Assembly: GCF_009805585.1 (NCBI RefSeq)
Contig: NZ_VHIN01000010.1
Location: 62,001-126,000, forward strand
Direction of reading: 5' to 3'
Length of the DNA: 64,000 bases
Source of the DNA: Glutamicibacter sp. JC586
Lineage (GTDB): Bacteria > Actinomycetota > Actinomycetes > Actinomycetales > Micrococcaceae
The translations under genes and the position numbers were made by a program. The notes under the pieces were generated by a model that did not search any database, was not told where the DNA came from, and worked only from the letters and a program-made list of their open reading frames with translations. Positions 9,196 through 17,381 of the stretch are shown piece after piece (position 1 is the first letter of the stretch; every line of letters starts with the position of its first letter).

Positions 9196-10515
9196 ATGTC
9201 TGAGACCTCCCGCCGTGTTGAGCTGCCAAATCCGCTCGACAACGAAGAAACCATGAGCCGTGATCAGATCGAATCGATCCAGCTGGAACGCTTGAAAGAC
9301 ACCCTTCATCTGGCTTACAACAAGGTGCCTCACTACAAGCAAAAGTACGATGCCGCCGGCGTTCACCCGAACGACCTTAAAGAACTCAGTGATCTTTCAA
9401 TCTTCCCCTTCACCGAGAAGGAAGACCTGCGAAAAACCTACCCATTTGGCATGTTCGCTGTACCGCAGCACGAGGTTGCCCGAATCCACGCTTCCTCTGG
9501 TACTACAGGCAAGCCCACCGTTGTGGGATACACCCAACAGGACTTGGATGACTGGGCCAAACTCGGTGCTAGGTGTCTGCGCCTGTCTGGAGTCAAGCCA
9601 GGATGGAAAGTTCACAACGCCTACGGCTACGGGCTGTTCACCGGCGGGCTCGGTGCCCATGCAGCTGCCGAACGACTCGGTGCCACTGTCATCCCAATGT
9701 CCGGCGGACAAACCGATAAGCAGATCTCACTGATCCAAGACTTCGCACCCGATGCCATTCTTTGCACACCGACGTACTTGCTGACCATTGGCGATGCGAT
9801 GCAACGCAAGGGCATCGACCCACGTAGTACTTCGCTAAAAGTTGCCGTGCTCGGTGCTGAGCCGTGGACCGAAGAAATGCGACATGAGCTAGAAGAGATG
9901 TTTAACATCGATGCCTGCGATATCTACGGACTCTCCGAAGTCATGGGGCCAGGAGTTGCTGGCGAATCCAGTGAGCGCAAGGACGGTAGCCACATCTGGG
10001 AGGACCACTTCCGGCCCGAAATCATTGACGCTTTTGATCCGTCAAAAGTTCTGGGCGACGGCGAACACGGAGAGCTGGTCTTTACCTCGCTAACAAAACA
10101 AGCTCTGCCGATCATTCGCTACCGCACCCACGACCTCACTCGACTCATGCCAGGTAGTGCGCGTCCAGGGCACCGTCGTATGGGACGCATTACCGGTCGC
10201 AGCGACGACATGATCATCCTGCGCGGAGTAAATCTCTTCCCTAGCCAGATCGAAGAGTTGATCTTGAAGGTACCGGCTCTGTCTCCACATTTCCAGCTAC
10301 TTCTCACTCGCCCCGACCGCATGGATCAATTGGCGGTCAAGGTGGAGCGCCGGTCGGACAGCTCACGCGAACAGGCCGAAATCGGTGGCAAGGAACTGGC
10401 CAAGCTAATCAAAATCCACATTGGTTCCTCTTGTGCCATCGATATTCTCGAACCAGAATCGTTAGAGCGCTCCATGGGTAAACTCAAGCGCATCTATGAC
10501 CTACGTAATCAATAA
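9196..10515 (+). CDS. paaK: Phenylacetate-CoA ligase
   Basis: Adenylate-forming enzyme that activates phenylacetate with ATP and CoA, the entry step of the pathway (439 residues, the usual size). The phosphate-binding loop HASSGTTGKPTVVGYT, the YGLSEVMGPGVAGE motif and the hinge GRSDDMIILRGVNLFPSQ identify PaaK rather than a generic acyl-CoA synthetase. The conserved late Lys is in RSMGKLKRIYDLR. It lies between paaI and the TetR gene on the same strand, so activation and repressor synthesis are probably co-regulated. Confidence 0.96.
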   Translation: MSETSRRVELPNPLDNEETMSRDQIESIQLERLKDTLHLAYNKVPHYKQKYDAAGVHPNDLKELSDLSIFPFTEKEDLRKTYPFGMFAVPQHEVARIHASSGTTGKPTVVGYTQQDLDDWAKLGARCLRLSGVKPGWKVHNAYGYGLFTGGLGAHAAAERLGATVIPMSGGQTDKQISLIQDFAPDAILCTPTYLLTIGDAMQRKGIDPRSTSLKVAVLGAEPWTEEMRHELEEMFNIDACDIYGLSEVMGPGVAGESSERKDGSHIWEDHFRPEIIDAFDPSKVLGDGEHGELVFTSLTKQALPIIRYRTHDLTRLMPGSARPGHRRMGRITGRSDDMIILRGVNLFPSQIEELILKVPALSPHFQLLLTRPDRMDQLAVKVERRSDSSREQAEIGGKELAKLIKIHIGSSCAIDILEPESLERSMGKLKRIYDLRNQ

Positions 10516-10547
10516 TTCGAGCGGGGACATGGAATAATCGATACATC

Positions 10548-11165
10548 ATGGACACCACTGACACTGCAAGTCGACCGGCTAAACGAGGTCGCCCAGGATA
10601 CGACCAAGAAACCGTATTGCGCATCGCCGTTGAGGCGTTCAACGAATACGGTTATGACGCGACCTCGATGGGTAAACTTGCCGAGCGTTTGAGCATCAGC
10701 AAGTCTGCGATTTATCACCACGTTCCCTCCAAAGAAGATCTCTTGCGCCTAGCTCTGGATGAAGCGCTGATTCCCTTAGAGGCCGTGATCGCTGATGTGC
10801 AGTCACATGCGGGAAGTGCCGATGAACGCTTGGAGTTTTTCCTGCGCTCAACGATTCGAATCCTGATCAGCAAGCGTTTGTACGTTACCTTGTTGCTCCG
10901 CTTGCGCGGTAACACCGACCTCGAACGTCAAGCGCTCCAGCGTCGTCGCGCCATGGACCGTCAGCTTGCTGAACTAGTCACCCTGGCACAACGTGATGGC
11001 AAGCTACGCGGAGATCTCGACCCACGTAGCACCGCACGTTTGTTGTTTGGCATGATCAACTCACTGGTGGATTGGTACAAAGTCGATGGTCCAATAGAGG
11101 CCAATACGCTTGAGGAACAGGCCATCTCGTTATTGTTCAAGGGCTTGCACTCTGAACAAAAATAG
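10548..11165 (+). CDS. paaR: TetR family regulator, probable PAA catabolon repressor
   Basis: 205 residues. The N-terminal TetR helix-turn-helix spans about residues 22-68 (VLRIAVEAFNEYGYDATSMG, then LSISKSAIYHHVPSKEDLL). The C-terminal helical domain would bind an inducer, by analogy phenylacetyl-CoA. It starts 32 bases after paaK. The four related palindromes upstream of paa blocks in this window, including the one driving its own unit, make autoregulated repression of the PAA genes the simplest reading. The family is certain; the role and symbol rest on context. Confidence 0.85.
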   Translation: MDTTDTASRPAKRGRPGYDQETVLRIAVEAFNEYGYDATSMGKLAERLSISKSAIYHHVPSKEDLLRLALDEALIPLEAVIADVQSHAGSADERLEFFLRSTIRILISKRLYVTLLLRLRGNTDLERQALQRRRAMDRQLAELVTLAQRDGKLRGDLDPRSTARLLFGMINSLVDWYKVDGPIEANTLEEQAISLLFKGLHSEQK

Positions 11166-11173
11166 CACTGCAG

Positions 11174-11230
11174 GAAGGCACCAAGATACGGCATTCTCTC
11201 CACGGGGGAAGCGCGTATCTTGGTGCCTTC
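11174..11230 (+). terminator. 17-bp perfect inverted repeat after the TetR gene
   Basis: GAAGGCACCAAGATACG (11174-11190) pairs perfectly with CGTATCTTGGTGCCTTC (11214-11230) around a 23-base loop. It begins eight bases beyond the tetR stop and ends 21 bases before the next start. There is no T-run, so it is either a U-less actinobacterial terminator or a structured leader of the PnuC-like gene. Confidence 0.6.
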
Positions 11231-11251
11231 GAGCTATCGGGAGCTGGCACT

Positions 11252-12097
11252 GTGTTGCAACCAACCCTGACAGGATTCACGGACTCACAGGAATCACCGC
11301 TAGCATCTAAGGGGTGCTTCGTGCACCTGCCGTTGCCAACCGATCGAGTGAAGAGCACCGTGGATTCCATCTTACAAACCCTGTTCATGGCTACTGCTGA
11401 CAGCAATAGCTCCTATGTTCAAATCCTGCTGTCTGCCGCAAGTATGTTGCTAGTTTTCGTCTCCGCGGTGTTGCTGGCACACCGTAACGATCTGGGTTGG
11501 TGGACTCTGATCCTGGCCGTTTTTGTCGGCCCACTAATCACTGCCTTGCAGTTTGACCTGCTCGGACTGATCTATGGCATCCCACTCTTGCTGCTACCAA
11601 TCTTCGGACTTTGGCGTTTCTCGCAGTACAAACTGAACGGCAAGTTCACCCGCGAGGTGACCTGTACTCCCCTGACCCTCTGGTCCGCAGTGGGCATGAT
11701 TGTTGGCCTGATCCTGCTGGTCGCATTGCGCTTCGGCCCGTTCTTGTTCAACTCCACCTTCTTGAGCGCGACTCCAGAAATCTGGGTCATGTACTTTGCT
11801 GACGCAGCGATCTTTGCATCGTTTGTCATGATCTCTCGCGGGGTGCGTGAGGGATGGCTGCTGCTGGCCGTAGCTGCTATCGCTGATCTGGTTATTTACT
11901 TCATGATCTCCCCAATGCTGGGGATGATCGGCCTGTACGTCTTTATCGCATTGGCAGCTCTTTATGGCTTCTATCTGTGGCGCGGCCTGAAGGTTGTTTC
12001 CGAAACTGCTGGTGCGGAACTCAGCGATGAACAACTCGCGCTGGAAAAGGCAAAACAAGCAACATTGAACAAGCTCAACACCAACTCCGAGAAGTAA
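11252..12097 (+). CDS. PnuC-like membrane protein (nicotinamide mononucleotide transporter family)
   Basis: 281-residue protein with about seven predicted membrane helices between residues 55 and 245, and a charged, Lys-rich C-terminal tail. The pattern GVREGWLLLAVAAIADLV followed by LYVFIALAALYGFYLWRG resembles the C-terminal half of PnuC/PnuT vitamin transporters, including the conserved Y-G-x-x-x-W. The substrate (NMN/nicotinamide riboside or another vitamin) cannot be told. GTG 11252 has GGGAG eight bases upstream, but the first 45 residues look unlike a transporter. ATG 11387 is an alternative start, possibly leaderless. It follows the 17-bp inverted repeat. Confidence 0.7.
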   Translation: MLQPTLTGFTDSQESPLASKGCFVHLPLPTDRVKSTVDSILQTLFMATADSNSSYVQILLSAASMLLVFVSAVLLAHRNDLGWWTLILAVFVGPLITALQFDLLGLIYGIPLLLLPIFGLWRFSQYKLNGKFTREVTCTPLTLWSAVGMIVGLILLVALRFGPFLFNSTFLSATPEIWVMYFADAAIFASFVMISRGVREGWLLLAVAAIADLVIYFMISPMLGMIGLYVFIALAALYGFYLWRGLKVVSETAGAELSDEQLALEKAKQATLNKLNTNSEK

Positions 12098-12108
12098 GTT
12101 ATTCACTC

Positions 12109-12141
12109 AAAAGATCCCGTCCAAAATGGACGGGATCTTTT
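12109..12141. terminator. Bidirectional terminator between convergent genes
   Basis: AAAAGATCCCGTCCA and TGGACGGGATCTTTT form a 15-bp perfect stem with an AAA loop. A-runs and T-runs on both sides let it end both the PnuC-like transcript and the leftward amylase transcript. Confidence 0.9.
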
Positions 12142-12150
12142 GCGTTGGAG

Positions 12151-13941
12151 CTAGTTACGCCAGGTATCACTCAATTTCAGCGACCCATCAGACTGTACGG
12201 TGGCGCTCCGGTTTCCACCCGATTCCCACGTAGCCTTTCCACTCTGGTCATATTTGACGTACTTGTACTCAAACTTCGTCCCGGCAGGAAGGTCCACCGT
12301 GCCTGTCCAGCTCGGGTAGCCTACGGCAGAGAGTTGCGGTGCTTGAGATGGATTCCAGTTGCCTAGTTTTGTCTGGTTTCCAACAATGCGGATATTCTGT
12401 CCCACCGTGGTTTCTGCGGTTACAGCCACGCTGACATCCGAGGCCTCTTCTACCGGTTCTTCGGATGGGTCAGTTCCCCCGCCATTGGAGCCGTCTCCTA
12501 GAGCACCGACGTGCAAGGCTAGCGCGCCATAAGCAGGCACAGTCGCGTTGAACTTGCCGTCTGATCCTACGGTGATTTTTTGCGAGCAGTCGGCACCGGC
12601 GACGACGTCGCAGTAGGTTCCGGCGGCTAATGAGCTGGAGTATTCACGGGTAGTTGAACTACCGGTGTTGTTGATGGCAACAAAACCTTTATTGCCTCGA
12701 CCGAAGGCAATCTGGTTGCTCCCATCGTCCCACCAGTTGCTCACTGCTGCGTCTCCGACCGCATTGTTGAAGCCGACCATTCCGGTAATTTCGTCCTGTC
12801 GCTGTTCGCAGGTCCAAGCCGAAGAATCGCAGCTAGCGTTAGGTACTGAAGCATCGCTGGCTCCAGGAGCTCCGGCGTCTTTATCGGTGAAAGAATATCC
12901 TGAGTACACCGATGGGGAGCCATAGGGCCAGGAAAGCATGAAGACGTTGGCCAAAAGGTACTTGGCACCCCATTTGTAGTTCATGGTTTCGCCGTTGCGT
13001 TCCGTGTCATGATTGGCCACGAACACGCCGGCACGGTCACTGGTCAGTTTGCCGTCACCAATGAATCGCAGGTTAGCAATTTGAGAATCGAAGTCACTCT
13101 TGAGCTGACGTGCGTAGTCGAATTCAAACGAGTCACCACTGCCTAGGTATTCGCTTTCTTGGATGGGTTCGCCAGCAGCACCGATGACTTCATGGACCCA
13201 AAAGACACCCGGGTTTTTCATCTTTGATTTGATCGCTTCAAGATCTGTTGCGGGAATGTGCTTGGATGCGTCGATTCGGAAACCGGAGACGCCCAGTGAG
13301 ACGAGATCGTCGAGGTAGTCAGCGATGTTTTGTTGCACGTAGCTGCTGGAGGTCTTCAAGTCTTGCAGTCCTACCAGACGACAGTTCTGTACTTGCCAGC
13401 GGTCAGAGTAATTGGAGATGTTGGTTCGGCAATCGTTGAAGTCCTGTGCAGAATATTCCGGGAAATTGTCCTCCGAAAATGCTGAGCCAGCAGTTCCAGT
13501 TCCTGATTGTCCAGCTCCGGCCATGTGGTTGACCACGGCGTCAGCAATGACTTTTACGCCAGCGTCGTTGCAGCTTTTGACCATGGCTGAGAAGTCGTCT
13601 CGGTTGCCCAGTTTGGAGTCCACTTTGTAGCTCACGGGTTGATAGGAAGTCCACCATGCTGCGCCCCGGAGGTGCTCGGCCGGCGGCGAAACTTGAACGT
13701 AGCCAAATCCCGCTGGCGCAATGCTTGACTTGCACTCCTGCGCTACAGATTTCCAGTTCCATTGGAACAGGTTAAGGATGACATCCTTGCCATCGTTGGA
13801 TGGTGTAGCACCTTGGGCGGGTGCGGCGAACAATGGGGCAGCCAACAACGCTAGCGAAGCGCAGAGTGCGAGACCGGGTTTGGCCGCTGAGGCTCTGTCA
13901 CGTCGTCGTTTTAGTTTGGCATGTGTTGAAAAGAGTCCCAC
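12151..13941 (-). CDS. Secreted GH13 alpha-amylase with C-terminal CBM20
   Basis: Extracellular endo-acting starch hydrolase, 596 residues. A signal peptide (basic residues 9-17, hydrophobic 22-40, cleavage near APAQG-A) precedes the TIM barrel. The four GH13 regions are present: DAVVNH (134-139), FRIDASKH with nucleophile Asp 224, WVHEVIG with acid/base Glu 251, and ANHDTE (309-314). After a Gly/Ser/Pro-Glu linker, a starch-binding CBM20 spans about 497-594 (VGQNIRIVGNQTKLGNW...). GTG 13941 has AAAGGAG seven bases upstream. It is a single gene. Two LacI/CcpA-type palindromes upstream suggest control by a maltose- or glucose-responsive regulator. Confidence 0.95.
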   Translation of the reverse strand: MGLFSTHAKLKRRRDRASAAKPGLALCASLALLAAPLFAAPAQGATPSNDGKDVILNLFQWNWKSVAQECKSSIAPAGFGYVQVSPPAEHLRGAAWWTSYQPVSYKVDSKLGNRDDFSAMVKSCNDAGVKVIADAVVNHMAGAGQSGTGTAGSAFSEDNFPEYSAQDFNDCRTNISNYSDRWQVQNCRLVGLQDLKTSSSYVQQNIADYLDDLVSLGVSGFRIDASKHIPATDLEAIKSKMKNPGVFWVHEVIGAAGEPIQESEYLGSGDSFEFDYARQLKSDFDSQIANLRFIGDGKLTSDRAGVFVANHDTERNGETMNYKWGAKYLLANVFMLSWPYGSPSVYSGYSFTDKDAGAPGASDASVPNASCDSSAWTCEQRQDEITGMVGFNNAVGDAAVSNWWDDGSNQIAFGRGNKGFVAINNTGSSTTREYSSSLAAGTYCDVVAGADCSQKITVGSDGKFNATVPAYGALALHVGALGDGSNGGGTDPSEEPVEEASDVSVAVTAETTVGQNIRIVGNQTKLGNWNPSQAPQLSAVGYPSWTGTVDLPAGTKFEYKYVKYDQSGKATWESGGNRSATVQSDGSLKLSDTWRN

Positions 13942-14048
13942 AGAAATGCTCCTTTGATGTGATGATTACGCTCCGACCGTGCAACTTTTGTGCACCGGAG
14001 CAGTCAGCCACGCATCCCCCCCATCAATGTGTGACCTGCGACATAACT

Positions 14049-14062
14049 GTAAACGCTTTCTT
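14049..14062. promoter_or_regulatory. LacI/CcpA-like operator upstream of amylase
   Basis: TGTAAACGCTTTCT fits the cre-like LacI-family consensus TGWAANCGNTNWCA at all but the last base. It lies 108 bases upstream of the amylase GTG, so it could be an operator near the promoter. Confidence 0.55.
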
Positions 14063-14166
14063 CACTTTCGCCAAGAGATCAATTTTTGTAAACACCTTAA
14101 ATCAGCAATATTTCACGCCTAAATGACCTTAAATTTTTTCAAAGCGCCCCTTGAGCGCATCAAGAT

Positions 14167-14180
14167 TGGAAACGTTTCCA
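14167..14180. promoter_or_regulatory. Perfect 14-bp LacI-type palindrome upstream of amylase
   Basis: TGGAAACGTTTCCA is a perfect palindrome with the central CG typical of LacI-family operators. It is about 225 bases upstream of the amylase and just downstream of the paaZ stop. Paired with the site at 14049, it suggests two-site binding. The rest of the 318-base gap 13942-14259 is AT-rich and has no convincing ORF. Confidence 0.55.
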
Positions 14181-14213
14181 TTATTGCTTATAACGAATCT
14201 ACGCGACGCAAAT

Positions 14214-14243
14214 AGGTGGGCGTCGCATCTGCGACGCCCACCT
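14214..14243 (-). terminator. Hairpin terminator of paaZ
   Basis: AGGTGGGCGTCGC and GCGACGCCCACCT form a 13-bp GC-rich perfect stem with an ATCT loop, 16 bases past the paaZ stop. On the minus strand only a short ATTT follows, so it is weakly U-tailed. Confidence 0.75.
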
Positions 14244-14259
14244 TCGGGAACGCGAGGAG

Positions 14260-16383
14260 CTAGTTTCCGAAGTTCGCGTAAGTAATATTCTGCTTCTCGA
14301 CCAATGTCAACACATCATAGGTTGCCACGATCTCATCATTCTGATTATGCAAGATCGCATCCCAGGCAACTTCACCGTATTCATCGGTCACACGCGGGGT
14401 GATCTTCTTTGCAGTTAGCGTGACCCGGATTGAATCCCCTGAAGCGACCGGAGTGATGAAGCGTAGATTTTCCAGCCCATAGTTAGCCAGCACTGGCCCC
14501 GGTGCTGGTTCCACAAATAGCCCGGCCGCCCACGACACCAGGAGGTATCCGTGTGCAACGATCCCCGGGAAAAACGGGTTAGCTTCTGCGGCCTTGGAGT
14601 CGGTGTGGGCGTAGAACGTATCGCCGGTCTTTTCCGCGAATTCGCTGATCTCTTCCAAACTGACCATGCGCAGGTCAGAGGCAAATCCGTCACCCACACG
14701 AAGCTGCTCAAGTGATTTCCGGAAGGGGTGAACATGCTGTGGTTGGCCACCGAATTTTTCACTGCCGGCCAACCGCTGCTGTGCTCCTGTGTGCCAGACG
14801 CCACTGAGTGCGGTGAGCATATTCGGTGATCCCTGCACCGCTGTACGTTGCATGTGGTGCTTCACCGAACGAATTCCGCCCAGCTCCTCACCGCCGCCAG
14901 CGCGCCCTGGGCCACCGTGAACAAGGTGTGGCACCGGCGAACCGTGCCCCGTAGTTGAGCGTGCTGTTTCGCGATTAAGAATGTGGACGCGGCCGTGATG
15001 GGCGGCGATACCCAAAGTTAGTTCACGCACCGTTTCTGCATCATTACTACACACGGTGGCGACCAAGGAGCCCGCACCCATGGCCGCCAATTCGATGGCT
15101 TCTTCGAGGTTTTCGTAGCCGATGACCGAACTCACTGGCCCGAAAGCTTCGCGCGAATGTACCAATGGATTACGCGCATCATTCCAGCGAAGCACCACGG
15201 GTGACATGAACGCCCCCGATTCAGCGACAGCATCCTTTTCCGGGGCAACTCGCACAGCAGGTACGTCCAGTCGTCCATAGCCCAGTTCGCCGCCAGCAGC
15301 CAACATGTCTTCAACAGCGGCACGCACATCGGCCAGTTGCTCAAGTGAGGCCAAGGCTCCCATTGTCACGCCATCCACGCGCGGATCACCGATGACTACA
15401 CGGTCTTCGATACGTTGACCGATAGCATTAATTACCGGATCCACCAGGTGTGAGGGAACGATGTTGCGGCGAATCGCCGTGCACTTTTGACCGGCCTTGC
15501 TGGTCATTTCGGTGACAACAGTTTTGACGAAAGCGTCGAATTCTGCGCTTCCTTCTTCAGCGTCTGGACCGAGAATGGCCGCGTTGAGCGAATCCGTTTC
15601 GGCCGCAAAACGCACAGCACCGTCAATGACATTTGGATGGGACTTCAGTTTGTTCGCCGTCGCGGCCGATCCGGTAAAGGCAAACATGTCCCGGTAATCC
15701 AGGTGGTCCATGATGTCGCGAGCAGGTCCCGAGAGAAGCTGTAGGGATCCTTCGGGCAGAATGCCAGAGTCCAACATGATTCGCACCGCAGCCTCGGTGA
15801 GATAACCGGTAGGGGTTGCTGGCTTGACGATCGTTGGAACGCCGGCAATAAAGGCGGGGGCAAACTTTTCCAGCATGCCCCACACCGGGAAATTAAAGGC
15901 ATTCACCTGTACTACGACACCGCTCATTGCGGTGTAAATGTGCGTTCCGATAAAAGAGCCATCTTTGCTCAGCGGCTCGGTAGGACCATCAAGAATGACA
16001 TTGTTATTAGGCAGCTCTCTGCGTCCTTTGGAAGAGAAAGTAAAGAGCACCCCAATACCGCCATCGATGTCGACCATGGAGTCAGTTTTGGTAGCACCGG
16101 TCTTGAAGGAGACCTCGTAAAGGTCCTTCCGTCGCTCATTGAGATACAGCGCTAGTTCTTTGAGCTTAAGTGCCCTCTCATGCAAGGTGAGCTTAGCTAG
16201 CTCACGGTGCCCGGTACCGCGCCCATAGGCAACAGCTGAGGCGACATCAAGCTTCTGATTGGTTACCGATGCAAGCACCTCTCCGGTGTTGGCATCACGA
16301 ACTTCGGTGCCTTCAGCAGATTCGGGAGTCCACCATTGGCCAGCGATAAAGCTGGGTACCGCGCTAATCTGTTTTGTCGACAT
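14260..16383 (-). CDS. paaZ: Bifunctional oxepin-CoA hydrolase / 3-oxo-5,6-dehydrosuberyl-CoA semialdehyde dehydrogenase
   Basis: Opens the oxepin-CoA ring and oxidises the resulting aldehyde. Residues 1 to about 540 are an NAD(P)-dependent aldehyde dehydrogenase with Glu 262 (AAETDSLN) and catalytic Cys 301 (KAGQKCTAIRR). Residues about 565-700 are a MaoC-like (R)-hydratase with its Asp/His region in GDTFYAHTDS...NPFFPGIVAHGYLL. Length 707 is slightly over the usual 680. Both domains look intact, so the toxic aldehyde can be channelled. It is transcribed alone, leftward, from a promoter containing operator site 3, and ends at a strong hairpin. Confidence 0.95.
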   Translation of the reverse strand: MSTKQISAVPSFIAGQWWTPESAEGTEVRDANTGEVLASVTNQKLDVASAVAYGRGTGHRELAKLTLHERALKLKELALYLNERRKDLYEVSFKTGATKTDSMVDIDGGIGVLFTFSSKGRRELPNNNVILDGPTEPLSKDGSFIGTHIYTAMSGVVVQVNAFNFPVWGMLEKFAPAFIAGVPTIVKPATPTGYLTEAAVRIMLDSGILPEGSLQLLSGPARDIMDHLDYRDMFAFTGSAATANKLKSHPNVIDGAVRFAAETDSLNAAILGPDAEEGSAEFDAFVKTVVTEMTSKAGQKCTAIRRNIVPSHLVDPVINAIGQRIEDRVVIGDPRVDGVTMGALASLEQLADVRAAVEDMLAAGGELGYGRLDVPAVRVAPEKDAVAESGAFMSPVVLRWNDARNPLVHSREAFGPVSSVIGYENLEEAIELAAMGAGSLVATVCSNDAETVRELTLGIAAHHGRVHILNRETARSTTGHGSPVPHLVHGGPGRAGGGEELGGIRSVKHHMQRTAVQGSPNMLTALSGVWHTGAQQRLAGSEKFGGQPQHVHPFRKSLEQLRVGDGFASDLRMVSLEEISEFAEKTGDTFYAHTDSKAAEANPFFPGIVAHGYLLVSWAAGLFVEPAPGPVLANYGLENLRFITPVASGDSIRVTLTAKKITPRVTDEYGEVAWDAILHNQNDEIVATYDVLTLVEKQNITYANFGN

Positions 16384-16396
16384 TGACAGAATTCCT

Positions 16397-16416
16397 TCCT
16401 GAACGGTCGGTCAGTA
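16397..16416 (-). promoter_or_regulatory. paaZ operator (site 3)
   Basis: CTGAACGGTCGGTCAG (16399-16414) is a near-palindrome with perfect CTGA/TCAG ends. Its complement reads ACTGACCGACCGTTCAGG, 15 of 18 positions like site 1. It lies 16-31 bases upstream of the paaZ ATG, a position suited to repression. Confidence 0.7.
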
Positions 16417-16472
16417 TTAATATCAACCATAGCAGGAAGACAGTGATCTGTGACACCATCAGCTCGGTACAC

Positions 16473-17198
16473 TCAACTAGAGTTTTGAGCCAAATCACGC
16501 ACGCGTTCGATCACCTTCGGGTCCATACCTTGACGCTCCAAATACGCCTGCGTCGATCCCATCCAAGCGCAGAATTCGCGCAGCGCTTGTGCCCGTTCGT
16601 CAATAATGCCTTGCAGTTCCCGAGCTTCGTGAAAGCGCTCATAGGGATGCTTACGAGGTGAGACTCGGTGCCACTCATTGATGCCACGCACCGCTAGTTC
16701 GTCATGTCTCAGAATCTGGTCGCCACAACCGGCTAGGTCTAGTAAAAGTGTGGCAACCAGCCCCGAGCGGTCCCTACCTGCCGAGCAATGAATCACCGTA
16801 GATCCGTGCGAGTTTGCCAAATTTTCGAACACGGCTCGAAGTTGATCACCGAACTCCTCACAGACCAACTGATACATGTTCGTATGGTTCATATAGGGCA
16901 CGGCAACAGCCTCAAAGCGTTCATTGCCCGAAGTTTCTAGCGGAAGGTTCACCATTTCAATTTGGGCCAAACTCGCCGCGGGGACAGCTGGATCATGTTC
17001 ACGCCGCTGGATCTCTGCGGGATTACGCAAGTCGACAACTTTGCGTACCCCATCTTCATGCATCTGTTGCCAGCCAAGCGCACTCACCCACTCATGTCGG
17101 CCCATGCGATAAAAGTTTCCGCAAATTTCTCGGGCATTCACCGCCCCTTGCCACGACAGGTCTCCTACTTGCTTGCGATAGTTCAGACGCTGGCTCAT
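16473..17198 (-). CDS. Tyrosine/serine protein phosphatase (IphP-like)
   Basis: 241-residue cytoplasmic phosphatase of the atypical tyrosine/serine type. The catalytic P-loop is IHCSAGRDRSG with nucleophile Cys 138 and Arg in the R-D-R. The early motif ICGNFYRMGRHEWVS and the VVDLRNPAE loop are typical of the IphP/Ptp lineage found in mycobacteria and Arthrobacter relatives. It is divergent from the RIO kinase gene, with 140 bases between starts, and the shared gap holds a small inverted repeat. A phosphatase/kinase pairing is suggestive, but no shared substrate is known. Confidence 0.9.
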   Translation of the reverse strand: MSQRLNYRKQVGDLSWQGAVNAREICGNFYRMGRHEWVSALGWQQMHEDGVRKVVDLRNPAEIQRREHDPAVPAASLAQIEMVNLPLETSGNERFEAVAVPYMNHTNMYQLVCEEFGDQLRAVFENLANSHGSTVIHCSAGRDRSGLVATLLLDLAGCGDQILRHDELAVRGINEWHRVSPRKHPYERFHEARELQGIIDERAQALREFCAWMGSTQAYLERQGMDPKVIERVRDLAQNSS

Positions 17199-17242
17199 GT
17201 TCCCATTGCAACATATTGATCCCCTGTTGTAGAGTTCTAGTC

Positions 17243-17258
17243 ATTGACAAAAGTCAAT
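17243..17258. promoter_or_regulatory. Inverted repeat between phosphatase and RIO kinase genes
   Basis: ATTGAC-AAAA-GTCAAT is a perfect 6-bp-arm inverted repeat about midway between the divergent starts (45 bases from the phosphatase ATG, 25 from the leader ORF). TTGACA may double as a -35 element. A local regulator site is plausible but unproven. Confidence 0.4.
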
Positions 17259-17282
17259 CAGTCTATCGAAGGAGGGGTAACG

Positions 17283-17381
17283 ATGATTGTTTACCGCCGT
17301 TCCCAGTCATTTATCTCTTTTTCTAAGGACTCCACCCAATGCATTTTCCTGAGGGAGAATCTTCTACCAGCGCGCAGCTGA
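17283..17381 (+). CDS. Possible 32-residue leader ORF overlapping the RIO kinase start
   Basis: ATG 17283 has the best ribosome site of this locus (AAGGAGGGG five bases upstream) and opens a 32-codon frame, M-I-V-Y-R-R-S-Q-S-F..., ending at TGA 17379-17381. It overlaps the first 14 codons of the RIO kinase gene in another frame. This could be a regulatory leader peptide that couples translation, or a tiny protein. An alternative is that the strong site serves nothing and only the weaker AAGGA before ATG 17339 is used. No homology is recognised. Confidence 0.4.
   Translation: MIVYRRSQSFISFSKDSTQCIFLRENLLPARS

Noticed and set aside
11160-11390. TPP or other vitamin riboswitch before the PnuC-like gene
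   Set aside because: I looked for CTGAGA, ACCTGA and cobalamin-box like cores and saw none; only simple hairpins are present.
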